Assembly (NCBI RefSeq): GCF_008692035.1 | Contig: NZ_VTFG01000001.1 | Span: forward strand, 1,860,001-1,924,000 | DNA length: 64,000 nt | Reading direction: 5' to 3' | Source: Pseudomonas marginalis | GTDB lineage: Bacteria; Pseudomonadota; Gammaproteobacteria; Pseudomonadales; Pseudomonadaceae | Part shown: positions 9,122 to 17,290 of the stretch, in pieces | Layout: every line of letters begins with the position of its first letter | Position numbering within the stretch: the first letter of the stretch is position 1 | Made by a program: the position numbers and the translations under genes | The notes under the pieces: model-generated | Told to the model about the DNA's origin: nothing | Databases searched by the model: none | The model's input: only the letters and a program-made list of their open reading frames with translations

Positions 9122-11344
9122 TCAGTTAGCCGGCTTCAACAACTGCATCTGCTGGCGATAGTCATCCGTCACCTGCCGCGCCTGGCTGCTGCTGGTAATC
9201 ACCCTCGGGGTAATCAGCACAATCAATTCCGTGCGGTCCTTGGACTTGCTGGTATTGCCAAACAACCAGCGCAACCCCGGAATTTTCCCAAGGTAAGGCA
9301 CCGCACTGACACTCTCCGCGTTGTCCTGCTTGATCAACCCGCCCAGCAACACCGTCTGCCCGCTCTGCACCGCGACCTGGGTCGATACCGAGCGCGTGGA
9401 GATACGTGGGTTGGCCTGGGTGTCGTTGCTGGACGCCTGCTGGTCCTGGGCATCGCTGACCTGCTGCTGGATGTCCATGTACACCAAACCACCCGGATTG
9501 ATCCGCGGCACGACGTCGAGGATCACCCCGGTCTGCACGTATTCAACACTGCTCAAGGTGGTGTCGGAGGTGCCGGTGTTGACCGTGGTCTGGCTGATCG
9601 GGATGTTGTCGCCCACCTGGATCTGCGCCGGTTGGTTGTTCATCACCACCAGCGACGGCGCCGACAGCACCTGGGTGCGGCCGTTGGTTTCGAGGGCGTG
9701 CAGGGCCACTTGCAGGTTGGAGCTGACGAAGGAGTAGAACAACGAATCCGTCGCGCCCAACCCTGCCCCGCCGCCGCCCAACGCGCCCTGGCTGCCGGCG
9801 GTGTTGGCCACGGTGGTGCTGGTGGAATTACCGGCCAGGCGGCCGAGGTACCACTGCACGCCCAGGTCCAGTTCACCGGTGAGCTTGACCTCGAGGATGC
9901 GCGTTTCGATCTGCACTTGCAGCGGTGGGTTGTCGAGGCGTTTGATCGCCGATTCGATCTCTTTCCACTGCACCGGGCGGGTGCGGACCAGCAGTTGGTT
10001 ACTGCTTTTTTGCGCGGTGATGCGGGTGCCGGCGTCAAGGCTTTTGGCCGGGGCGTCTTCGCTCGCGCCCTGCTCGGCGGTGTCCTGCTCGGCCTCGGGC
10101 TCCTGCTCCTCATCCTCGGCGGCGGGTGGGTTGCCATTGAGGTTGTTGCTCAGGCCACCGGGCGTGCTGCCGGAGGTGCTGTTGGTGCCCGGCGAGGACA
10201 AGGTCGCGGTGCGCAAACCGGGGGCGACCTTGGCCGGGGTATCGTCCTTGATCGCGCCCGTGCCGTAGATCTGGCGCAGGTACTTGGCCAGGTCGGTGGC
10301 CTTCATGTTGCGCACGTCGTAGACGTACATCTGCGGCTCGTTGCCGCCGCCTTCGTCGATGGTGTGGATCCAGTCGCCGACTTCACTGAGGTACTGCGGC
10401 TGCGACGAGATCGCCACCACCGAGTTGGTCCGCTCGATGGGCAAGAAGCGCACCATGCCGGCCAGGGGCATGCCGCTGTCGGGGCCGAACATTTTTTGCA
10501 ACTCGGGCATCAGCTCGGCCACCGACGCCCGTTGCAGGCCGAACACGCCCACCGACATGCCCTTGAGCCAGTCCACGTCGAAGGTGTCGATGGTGTCCTG
10601 GTAATTGGCCAGTTCCTCGGGGGTGCCGGCCAGGCTCAACACATTGCGCGCCGGGTCCACCAGCAGGAACGCATTCTCGCGGGCGAACGGCTTGAGCAGT
10701 TTCTGCATCTCGGTGGCCGAGATATAACGCAACGGAAACAGGCGTGCCGACAAACCGCTGGAGGGCTGCGACACGCGCATCTCCGGCACCAGCTTGCCCG
10801 CCACCGCCTGGTTGGCCGGCAGGATCACATAGCGGTTGCCCTGTTTGATCATGGCGTTGTCGGTCCACGACAACAGGGTCTCCAGGATCGACAAGGCCTG
10901 CTGCTTGTTCACCGGCTTGGACGTGGAAAAGCTGACATTGCCCTTCACGCCCTGGGCGATGCTGTAGTTCTCGTGCAGCAGGTCGCCCATCACGCTGTTG
11001 ATCACCGCTTCGATCGGCTGGTCGGCGAAGTTGAACACGATGTCGCCGCTGCCCTCCTCCTTGGCGGCCGAGACTGCTGCCGGTTGGCGCACGAACTGCT
11101 GGTTGCCGCGTATCAACTGGCGCTGGGGCGGTGTCTTCGCCTGGGGTTGGCCGCTGTCGACCGGCGCCTGTTCGCTGGCCGGGTCCACGGGTGGGCGTTG
11201 CGAACCGGTGCCCTGCATCGCCTCATGCAGCAGGGCCTCGTCCGGGTCGAGATGCTCGGGGAAGGTGCCGCAGCCACCGAGGGAAACGGCGGTGGCCAGG
11301 CACAACACGGTGGTGCGCAAGGCGCCAGGGAAGGTATCGATCAA
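9122..11344 (-). CDS. gspD: Type II secretion secretin GspD, lipoprotein type
   Basis: The 740-residue protein forms the outer-membrane gate of the secretion system. Its N-terminus carries a lipoprotein signal (TAVSLGGC, lipid on the Cys), unlike most GspD proteins. N0-N3 domains follow; N3 is interrupted by a long acidic, Ser/Gly/Pro-rich insert (about residues 365-435). The secretin core includes the VPYLGKIPGLRWLF motif. The only start in frame that keeps the signal peptide is a TTG at 11344, overlapping the previous stop as TTGA, so translation is coupled. P. aeruginosa HxcQ is a known self-piloting lipoprotein secretin; no pilotin gene is seen here, which fits the same design. Confidence 0.93.
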   Translation of the reverse strand: MIDTFPGALRTTVLCLATAVSLGGCGTFPEHLDPDEALLHEAMQGTGSQRPPVDPASEQAPVDSGQPQAKTPPQRQLIRGNQQFVRQPAAVSAAKEEGSGDIVFNFADQPIEAVINSVMGDLLHENYSIAQGVKGNVSFSTSKPVNKQQALSILETLLSWTDNAMIKQGNRYVILPANQAVAGKLVPEMRVSQPSSGLSARLFPLRYISATEMQKLLKPFARENAFLLVDPARNVLSLAGTPEELANYQDTIDTFDVDWLKGMSVGVFGLQRASVAELMPELQKMFGPDSGMPLAGMVRFLPIERTNSVVAISSQPQYLSEVGDWIHTIDEGGGNEPQMYVYDVRNMKATDLAKYLRQIYGTGAIKDDTPAKVAPGLRTATLSSPGTNSTSGSTPGGLSNNLNGNPPAAEDEEQEPEAEQDTAEQGASEDAPAKSLDAGTRITAQKSSNQLLVRTRPVQWKEIESAIKRLDNPPLQVQIETRILEVKLTGELDLGVQWYLGRLAGNSTSTTVANTAGSQGALGGGGAGLGATDSLFYSFVSSNLQVALHALETNGRTQVLSAPSLVVMNNQPAQIQVGDNIPISQTTVNTGTSDTTLSSVEYVQTGVILDVVPRINPGGLVYMDIQQQVSDAQDQQASSNDTQANPRISTRSVSTQVAVQSGQTVLLGGLIKQDNAESVSAVPYLGKIPGLRWLFGNTSKSKDRTELIVLITPRVITSSSQARQVTDDYRQQMQLLKPAN

Positions 11345-11865
11345 GGGGTGGACTCGTGAGGAAGGGTAATCGGGGGTGTGGTGGACGGCGGCGGCAAGCG
11401 CAGGGCCCGCAGGCTCAGGGTTTGCGTACGGCCGTCGAGGACAAAACGGGCATCGCGGGGCGTCAGCTGTTCCAGGCGCCAGCCGTTGGGCAGGGTCTGG
11501 CCCTGCTGGACTTTGAGCGGCGGGCCATCGGCGCGCTTGAGCAGCGCCACGCGCAGGTCGCCGTCGAGAACGATCCCGGTCAGCACCAGGCTCGACAGGC
11601 TGGAAACACCGGCCTGGCCCACGGCACGGTCGGGGCTGCGGTCGGGGCTGAACAGCGGCGCCTGCCAGGTGCCGGCCAGGCTTTCAAGGGTCGCGCTCGG
11701 CGCCACCAGCACCTTGGCGGCGGTGTTGGCGCGCGCATCGGGCTCTGGCGCCGGCAACCATTGCGGCGCATCGCCGATGCTGCTGAGGATGCCGACCATC
11801 AGCAGGCCCAACAGCCCGGCCACGCCGAGCAACAGCCATTCCAGGGGACGCAATGCATGGATCAT
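11341..11865 (-). CDS. GspC/GspN-like inner-membrane clamp protein with HR domain only
   Basis: The 174-residue protein has a cytoplasmic start, one membrane helix (LLLGVAGLLGLLMVGILSSI) and a periplasmic domain of GspC HR/PilP type (LVLTGIVLDGDLRVALLKR...VQQGQTLPNGWRLEQLTP). The HR domain of GspC binds the secretin N0 domain, which fits its place directly before gspD. It lacks the C-terminal PDZ domain that classical GspC proteins use for substrate choice. Such genes are sometimes called gspN; the fold is closer to GspC, so I leave the symbol open. It overlaps both neighbours by 4 nt. Confidence 0.75.
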   Translation of the reverse strand: MIHALRPLEWLLLGVAGLLGLLMVGILSSIGDAPQWLPAPEPDARANTAAKVLVAPSATLESLAGTWQAPLFSPDRSPDRAVGQAGVSSLSSLVLTGIVLDGDLRVALLKRADGPPLKVQQGQTLPNGWRLEQLTPRDARFVLDGRTQTLSLRALRLPPPSTTPPITLPHESTP

Positions 11866-12473
11866 CGTTGCACCTGCCGGGCGGCGGCCGGTTGCAGGTA
11901 ACCGCGCACCAACAGGTGCACCACCAGTTGCCCGGCGCCGCCACTGGCCGGTGCGTTCGGTGGGCGGCGAATGCTCATCTCATCGACAAACAGAAACGGC
12001 CGCTGGTACTCCAACTCATGCAGGATCGCAGTCAAGGGCTCGATGGCGCAGTTAAGGGTCAGGCTGACCTTGACCTGACGATAGGGCTCGGCGTCGTCCT
12101 GCTCCGGGGTGATGGGCATGCGCTGGGTCAGGCTGCAACCGCCACCGAGGCCGGCGCGGCTGTTGATCAGGTCGGCGATGCGCTGCATCAGGTCCGCCGC
12201 CACCGCGCTTGGGTCGTCGCCGGGCAACAGGCTGGTGCTGCTGGCCGGGTCCTGCCGCGCCTGTTCCAACTGTTGGCGCAGGCTGTCGCCCTGGCGCAAC
12301 ACGCCGGCGTAGCGTTGCTGCTGTTCACGCAGCTGCTCGGCCTGCTCGCCCATGCTGCGCAAGGGGCCGGCGAACCAGCTGTCGATCAACAGCCAGTAAC
12401 CGGCGCCGAGCACCAGGGCCAGGGCGATCAGGGCCGCGCCACGGCGCTCACGGGGTGTCAGTGGTCGGCGCAT
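11862..12473 (-). CDS. gspM: Type II secretion inner-membrane protein GspM
   Basis: From the ATG at 12473 the protein has 203 residues: a short basic cytoplasmic start (MRRPLTPRERR), one membrane helix (GAALIALALVLGAGYWLLI) and a periplasmic region with a coiled-coil stretch (SMGEQAEQLREQQQRYAGVLRQ). This is the layout of GspM/PilO proteins, which pair with GspL. The start lies 26 nt inside the 3' end of gspL. A frame starting further upstream would add unrelated residues, so the later start was chosen. Confidence 0.85.
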   Translation of the reverse strand: MRRPLTPRERRGAALIALALVLGAGYWLLIDSWFAGPLRSMGEQAEQLREQQQRYAGVLRQGDSLRQQLEQARQDPASSTSLLPGDDPSAVAADLMQRIADLINSRAGLGGGCSLTQRMPITPEQDDAEPYRQVKVSLTLNCAIEPLTAILHELEYQRPFLFVDEMSIRRPPNAPASGGAGQLVVHLLVRGYLQPAAARQVQR

Positions 12474-13491
12474 CGGCGGCCTCCTGGTGCAGGTGGGCGC
12501 GCAAGGAAAATTGATCCTTGCCGGTTTGCGCATCGGGTTGGATCACCCCTTCGAACTGGGCGTTTTCCAGGCTGCGGCAGCCCTTGATCCGAGTGATCAA
12601 GGCACTGGCCTTGGCGCTCTGCCCGGAGAAGGACACGTCGGCGCCGTCGTTGACTTCCAACTGGTCGAGCCAGGTGTCCGAGGGCAGGCACGCGGTCAGC
12701 TCGCTGAGCAGCGCCGCCAACGGCGGTTGGGCGGCCTTGCGGCGAATCAGGTACTGGGCGGCGCCACGGGTATTGAGCAATTGCTGGCGCAGGGCCTGGA
12801 TCTCGGCGACCTGGGCTTTCTGCTCGCGCACGCTGTGTTGCATGGCATCGAGCACGCGCTGGCGGTCGTTGAGCCACAGCAGCATCGCCGCGATCAGCAA
12901 CGCGCCGCACAACCACGGCAGGCTGCGTTGCAGGCCCTTGCCCTGGGGACGCTGACGGGGACGCAACGGCGCCGGCAGCAAGTCGATGCCCATGGGTTTG
13001 CCTGCGCTCTCTGCGACATCCACGGCATGGGGCTGCAAGCCGAGGACCGCGCAGTCATTGAGGATCTGATCGAGGCGCTCACGCAGGATCGCTACCAGCG
13101 TGACGTGCAGGTGCGTGGGGGTGCGGCGTTCCTGGCGCGCGACAAAGTACAACTGGGCGGCGTCGAACGGCGTGAAGCGGTCCAGTTCATAGCCCACCAC
13201 CGTCGACAGGTTGCGCGCTGCCGCCGGGGGCAGTTGCAGGGTTTGCACCAACACCGTTTCAGGCGGCAGCACCAGCACCTGACGCGCTTCGCCAGGCAGC
13301 TTTTCCACCGCGTCGGTCAGCGGCCAGGCGTAGACATGCTCGGGGATCTCGGCAAACGACAACCATGCCGGCAGGCAGCCACGCAGCTCCTTGAGCCACA
13401 GGCGCCAGCCCAGTTGCAGCAGGCTGCCGCGCCAGCGCTGGGTGATGGGCTGCGCCAGCGCCTGAAGCCGTGCGGTTAACTGTTCGTTCAT
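12448..13491 (-). CDS. gspL: Type II secretion protein GspL (PilM-PilN-like)
   Basis: With the ATG at 13491, which overlaps the gspK stop, the protein has 347 residues. The N-terminal part is an actin-like cytoplasmic domain (PLTDAVEKLPGEARQVLVLPPETVLVQTLQLP). A membrane helix (LPWLCGALLIAAMLLWL, about residue 200) and a PilN-like periplasmic domain (TACLPSDTWLDQLEVNDGADVSFSGQS) follow. GspL recruits the GspE ATPase to the inner-membrane platform and pairs with GspM. Much longer upstream-extended frames exist but lie inside gspK. Confidence 0.88.
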   Translation of the reverse strand: MNEQLTARLQALAQPITQRWRGSLLQLGWRLWLKELRGCLPAWLSFAEIPEHVYAWPLTDAVEKLPGEARQVLVLPPETVLVQTLQLPPAAARNLSTVVGYELDRFTPFDAAQLYFVARQERRTPTHLHVTLVAILRERLDQILNDCAVLGLQPHAVDVAESAGKPMGIDLLPAPLRPRQRPQGKGLQRSLPWLCGALLIAAMLLWLNDRQRVLDAMQHSVREQKAQVAEIQALRQQLLNTRGAAQYLIRRKAAQPPLAALLSELTACLPSDTWLDQLEVNDGADVSFSGQSAKASALITRIKGCRSLENAQFEGVIQPDAQTGKDQFSLRAHLHQEAADAPTTDTP

Positions 13492-14213
13492 TCTTGCCAA
13501 CGTAAGACTCGATAAGGTTGTGCGCTGCCTTGCGCGGGGCTCAATAACACGGTGGCCTGCACCTGGGCGTGGTAACCGCCGGGACGTTGGGCGCGGCTGC
13601 TGACCACCAGCACGTCGCCGGGATCGGCACCCACCGCATTCTGATGTGGCAGGTTCAGTGCGCGGCGCATCAAGGCACTGGCGAATGCCGGATCGGGCCG
13701 GTCCAGGCCGCTCCACAGGCTGATCTCGGGCACCAGTTCGCTGTACAACGCCTGGGTCATGCCCGGCAGTTGGCGCACCTCTTCCACCACCCGAAACGGC
13801 GCCAGGCCCTGGTTACGCCGTACCTCCAGGGCTCTGGCGAGGTGGTTGGCCTGGGCCTGGGTCGCACCGCAGGCCAGGGCCAGGCGGGCAAAATCACCCA
13901 CCTCGGCGCTGTTCAAATACAACTTGCCGCGCTCGCTGTGCAGGCTGACGCGCAGCTGCGCATCGTCGAACACCAGCGGAATTTCACGCCCGTCGGCAAT
14001 CCACTGCTTGCGCTGCAACGGGTCCGCCACGGCCTGCATCGCAAGCGCCACCCCGGCCTCGGCCGCCAGCACCGCCTGGGTGTGCTGGCGGTGCCAGGCG
14101 GCCTGGCGGGTTTCCAGTTGCACCCAGCCGGCCAAACCGCCGAGCAACAGGCTGAGCAAGGCCAGCACCCACAGCACCAGCAGCAGGGCCACACCGCGTT
14201 GATGGCGGATCAT
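13488..14213 (-). CDS. gspK: Minor pseudopilin GspK
   Basis: The protein begins MIRHQRGVALLLVLWVLALL, a prepilin-type leader in which cleavage falls after the Gly; the usual Glu at +5 is replaced by a hydrophobic residue, which is normal for GspK. The 241-residue length and alpha-helical insert region (LACGATQAQANHLARALEVRRNQGLAPFRVVEEVRQLPGM) fit GspK, the pseudopilin that caps the tip with GspI and GspJ. It overlaps gspJ and gspL by 4 nt each. The start at 14213 was preferred over an upstream one inside gspJ. Confidence 0.88.
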   Translation of the reverse strand: MIRHQRGVALLLVLWVLALLSLLLGGLAGWVQLETRQAAWHRQHTQAVLAAEAGVALAMQAVADPLQRKQWIADGREIPLVFDDAQLRVSLHSERGKLYLNSAEVGDFARLALACGATQAQANHLARALEVRRNQGLAPFRVVEEVRQLPGMTQALYSELVPEISLWSGLDRPDPAFASALMRRALNLPHQNAVGADPGDVLVVSSRAQRPGGYHAQVQATVLLSPAQGSAQPYRVLRWQE

Positions 14214-14839
14214 TCGGGTGCCCCGCCGGACAGGTTCAGGCGCAAGGCAACCACCTGGGTCACCCACGGCACCGGCCCGTTCACCCGTGCGTCAATCCGC
14301 ACTGCATAAGGCAGGCGTTTGGTCCACGGCCACTCACTGATCCAGCCGGTGGCCTGGCCCTTGGGCGACACCCCGCGATAGCTGAATTGCAGGTCCTCGA
14401 TATCCTTCAACAACACCTGCGGCTCACTGCGCGAGGCCGGGACGCTGACTTGCGCGGGGGACTCAAACCGCGCGAACGCCACCTGCAAATCGCGCTGCGA
14501 TTCAGGGCCCACCAACTGCAAGGTGAAGCGCTGAATCCCGCCGCCGAGCACACCCGGCAAGGTCGCGACAAACTGCATGCGCTGGGGCCCACCGGCGAAA
14601 AAGCCATCGGTCTGGCTGTCGTCCTCGGTCACGTCCAGCGGCAACGCCTCGCTGATGGCGGTACGCAAAAACTGCTGCGCGGCACGCATTTCATCCAGGC
14701 TGACCGTGTAGCGCTGGGCCTTGAGCACGGCGCGATTGGCGCCCAGCAACGCACCGCCGACCAGGGTCAGCAACACCCCGAGCAGGCTCAGTACGATCAT
14801 GATCTCAAGCAAGGTAAAGCCCTGCTGACGCGCCTTCAC
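14210..14839 (-). CDS. gspJ: Minor pseudopilin GspJ
   Basis: The 209-residue protein starts MKARQQGFTLLEIMIVLSLL, a classical type IV prepilin signal with cleavage between Gly and Phe and Glu at +5. GspJ joins GspI and GspK in the tip complex of the pseudopilus. The start is a GTG at 14839 overlapping the gspI stop (GTGA), so translation is coupled. Confidence 0.9.
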   Translation of the reverse strand: MKARQQGFTLLEIMIVLSLLGVLLTLVGGALLGANRAVLKAQRYTVSLDEMRAAQQFLRTAISEALPLDVTEDDSQTDGFFAGGPQRMQFVATLPGVLGGGIQRFTLQLVGPESQRDLQVAFARFESPAQVSVPASRSEPQVLLKDIEDLQFSYRGVSPKGQATGWISEWPWTKRLPYAVRIDARVNGPVPWVTQVVALRLNLSGGAPE

Positions 14840-15204
14840 AAGCCGGCACCGACGCCGGCAGCGCGCAGTTTCAAGGTGCTGAAACGGGCCTGGCGCGGGC
14901 CTTCGCTGACGGTGAGGTCCAGGCGAAACAGATGGGCCTGGCCGATCCGGCTGGGCTGCTGGGCGATACGCAGTTGCCAGGCGATGCCGTCCAACTCGCC
15001 CTGCCGTGTACCGCTGGCCAAAGGGCCCATGCCTTCCTGATCCATCACACTCAAGGCGGCATGGGTCAAGCGGTCGCTGTGGGCCACCTGCAACAACGAG
15101 CGCGCGCTCTGGCCGAAGGCAACCAGCAGCACCGTGCTACAGATCGCCATCAGCGTCAGCGCGGCGAGCATTTCCAGCAGGGTGAAACCCGCCTGGCGCT
15201 TCAT
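14836..15204 (-). CDS. gspI: Minor pseudopilin GspI
   Basis: The ATG at 15204, inside the gspH stop (ATGA), gives 122 residues beginning MKRQAGFTLLEMLAALTLMA, a type IV prepilin signal with Glu at +5. GspI nucleates the pseudopilus tip. The size and position between gspH and gspJ match the standard T2SS order. Confidence 0.9.
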   Translation of the reverse strand: MKRQAGFTLLEMLAALTLMAICSTVLLVAFGQSARSLLQVAHSDRLTHAALSVMDQEGMGPLASGTRQGELDGIAWQLRIAQQPSRIGQAHLFRLDLTVSEGPRQARFSTLKLRAAGVGAGL

Positions 15205-15632
15205 GGCAGGGCCTTGGATTCGACGCTGCCGGTCAGCCAGCCGATGTCGATGCGCCAACGCCGACTGCCGTTGGCCAGCAACACGTGGCCGCCGGTGGAG
15301 CTGCCATCGGGGTAGAAATCCACCGCCGCGCCGGCTTGCTCGGCGGTGTGCAGGGTCACTTGCAGCCCGGCCGGCCAATACTTTTTCGGACGGCCCGGCG
15401 CCTGCACGCTGAGGTTGCGCAAATCGAACACCGTGCTTTCGGTAGTGCCACTGACAATCGCCCGCGCCCGCGTGCTGCGCAACGCCTCGACCACCTGCCC
15501 GACGGCCTGGCGCTCTTTGGCCGCGCGCAGGCCTTGTTGCAGGCCAAACCCTACCAAGCCGGCCGCGATGCTGATCAAGACGATCACCACCAGCATTTCC
15601 AGCAAGGTAAAGCCGCGTTGGGCGTTGGCCAT
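15201..15632 (-). CDS. gspH: Minor pseudopilin GspH
   Basis: The 143-residue protein starts MANAQRGFTLLEMLVVIVLI, a prepilin signal cut before Phe with Glu at +5. GspH links the tip complex to the GspG shaft. It lies 9 bp after gspG. The C-terminal half (VDFYPDGSSTGGHVLLANGSRRWRIDIGWLTG) has the beta-rich ending typical of GspH/FimT proteins. Confidence 0.9.
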   Translation of the reverse strand: MANAQRGFTLLEMLVVIVLISIAAGLVGFGLQQGLRAAKERQAVGQVVEALRSTRARAIVSGTTESTVFDLRNLSVQAPGRPKKYWPAGLQVTLHTAEQAGAAVDFYPDGSSTGGHVLLANGSRRWRIDIGWLTGSVESKALP

Positions 15633-15641
15633 GGTCGTGGG

Positions 15642-16067
15642 TTATTCCCAGTTGCCCAGGTCGGCGCTGTAGCCTTCGCCGCCGGGCTGGCCGTCCTGAC
15701 CGTAGAAAATCAGGTCGAACGCACCGTGCTCACCGGGGAAGCGATAGCCGAAGGCATGGCCGAACGGGTCCTTGAGGTCCGACGGCTTGGCATACGGCCC
15801 GGCCCAACCGGCGCTGTTGCCCGGCTTGTCGACCAGTTGCTGCAGGCTCTTGGGCGGCGAGCCGACGTCCAGGCCGTAGCTTTCGATCTTCATGCTCAGG
15901 CTGGCCAGCTGGGCCTTGCCCGCGCCGTACTTGCCCTTGTCCACGTTGCCGCCGACCTGGCGTACCACGATGGTCGCGACAATGCCCAGCAGCACGATCA
16001 CCGCGAGCATTTCCAGCAAGGTAAAACCGCCCTGGCGGCGGGCGGGCTTGAATCGGGTATGGCGCAT
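15642..16067 (-). CDS. gspG: Major pseudopilin GspG
   Basis: The 141-residue protein has the prepilin signal RRQGGFTLLEMLAVIVLLG and then the diagnostic GspG C-terminus with DPFGHAFGYRFPGEHGAFDLIFYGQDGQPGGEG and a final DLGNWE. GspG builds the pseudopilus shaft, and the acidic C-terminal loop binds calcium in homologues. The leader must be cut by a prepilin peptidase, and no gspO/pilD gene is in this cluster. The protein therefore presumably depends on the type IV pilus PilD encoded elsewhere. Confidence 0.94.
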   Translation of the reverse strand: MRHTRFKPARRQGGFTLLEMLAVIVLLGIVATIVVRQVGGNVDKGKYGAGKAQLASLSMKIESYGLDVGSPPKSLQQLVDKPGNSAGWAGPYAKPSDLKDPFGHAFGYRFPGEHGAFDLIFYGQDGQPGGEGYSADLGNWE

Positions 16068-16087
16068 CAGCGTGTTTCCTTAAGGGT

Positions 16088-17290
16088 TCATATATTGCTG
16101 GTCAGGCTCATCAGCGGCAGCATGATCGCCAGCATGATCACCGCCACCAGCACCGCCATGACCACGGTCAGGGACGGCACCAGCGCGGCGAGCAGGCGGT
16201 CGATGCCGCGTTTGGCCTCGACGTCGAACACCTCGGCGACCTTGAGCAGCATGCTGTCGAGTTCGCCGGCCTGTTCGCCGACTTCAATCATTTGCAACGC
16301 CAGATCCGGCAGCAACGGCTCGCTGCCGAAGGCGCTGGCCAGGGTGCCGCCGCCCTTGACCGACTCGGCGGCCTGGGCGACCTGGGCTTGCAGGGCGCGG
16401 TTGGTGCAGACCTGGCGGGCAATCACCAGCGCTTGCAGCAGCGCCACACCATTGCTCAGCAAGGTGCCGAGGGTGCGGGCCAGGCGGGCGGCTTCGACCC
16501 GTTGCAGCAACGGGCCGATGATGCGGATGCCCAGCACGCGGCGGTCATAACGTTCGCGGCGCTGGGGATCGCGCAGCCGCGCGGCCAGGGCCCAGGCGCC
16601 GACAATCAACCCGGCCAGCACCGCCAGGCCGTAGGCCCCGAGGAATTGGCCGAGGCCCAGGATCACCTCGGTAATCAGTGGAATCGGCACGCCCAGGTCC
16701 TTGAAGATCGGCACGAACTGCGGCACCACATAGGCCAGCAGCAACGCCAGCGAACCGAGCACGCCGACCACCAGAAAGGCCGGGTAGATCAGCGCGTTGA
16801 TCACTTCGCCCCTGAGCAGTTGGCTGCGCTCCAGGTAGTCGCTGAGCTGGCGCAGGGTGTCTTCGAGGGCGCCGCCCGCCTCGCCGGCGCGGACCATGCT
16901 CAGGTACAGCGGCGAAAACTGGCTGCCCTCCGCCTCCAGCGCCTTGGATAACGGCTGGCCGGCCTTGACCTGTTCGCGGATGCGCTCGATCAGCGCGCGG
17001 GTCTGGGGCTGGCCGGGCTGCTTGAGCAGGATGCCCAGGGAGCGTTCCAGCGGCTGGCCGGCGCCCAATAGCGTGGCCAATTGTTGAGTGAAACTGACCA
17101 GCGCCGCGCCATTCAACTGACCCCGGCCAAAGGCCTTGCGCAGGCCCTGGGCGCCCGCCACCTCGATCTGCAACAGCAGCAAACCGCGCTTGTGCAGCGC
17201 GGCGACTGCAGCGTCCTGGTCCTTGGCTTCGAGGGTGCCGTTTTGCGCCTGGCCCTGGCTGTCGAGGGCGCGGTATTTGAACAGGCTCAT
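16088..17290 (-). CDS. gspF: Type II secretion inner-membrane platform protein GspF
   Basis: The 400-residue polytopic protein starts MSLFKYRALDSQGQAQNGTL and holds two T2SF repeats (LVSFTQQLATLLGAGQPLERSL near residue 64 and ARLARTLGTLLSNGVALLQAL near residue 266), each followed by membrane helices. It ends in the usual hydrophobic segment. GspF sits above the GspE ring and couples ATP hydrolysis to pseudopilus growth. It overlaps gspE by 4 nt. Confidence 0.93.
   Translation of the reverse strand: MSLFKYRALDSQGQAQNGTLEAKDQDAAVAALHKRGLLLLQIEVAGAQGLRKAFGRGQLNGAALVSFTQQLATLLGAGQPLERSLGILLKQPGQPQTRALIERIREQVKAGQPLSKALEAEGSQFSPLYLSMVRAGEAGGALEDTLRQLSDYLERSQLLRGEVINALIYPAFLVVGVLGSLALLLAYVVPQFVPIFKDLGVPIPLITEVILGLGQFLGAYGLAVLAGLIVGAWALAARLRDPQRRERYDRRVLGIRIIGPLLQRVEAARLARTLGTLLSNGVALLQALVIARQVCTNRALQAQVAQAAESVKGGGTLASAFGSEPLLPDLALQMIEVGEQAGELDSMLLKVAEVFDVEAKRGIDRLLAALVPSLTVVMAVLVAVIMLAIMLPLMSLTSNI

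Larger units (their letters stand above)
8375..9122. repeat. Compound non-coding repeat bounded by 44-45 bp inverted repeats
   Basis: The left arm (8375-8419, beginning AAATGTGGGAGGGACGG) is the inverted, nearly identical copy of the right arm (9079-9122, ending CCGCCCCTCCCACATTT), with only a few differences over about 44 bp. Between them lie a nested palindromic pair (8458-8691) holding a REP pair, and a core of about 410 bp (8683-9092) that occurs again at 22615-23032. The right arm ends exactly at the stop codon of the secretin gene. Open frames in this region are not conserved between the two copies and look non-coding. Confidence 0.8.

Noticed and set aside
8867..11359. Plus-strand open frame of 830 codons
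   Set aside because: It begins in the non-coding repeat core and then runs antisense to gspD; no domain is visible.
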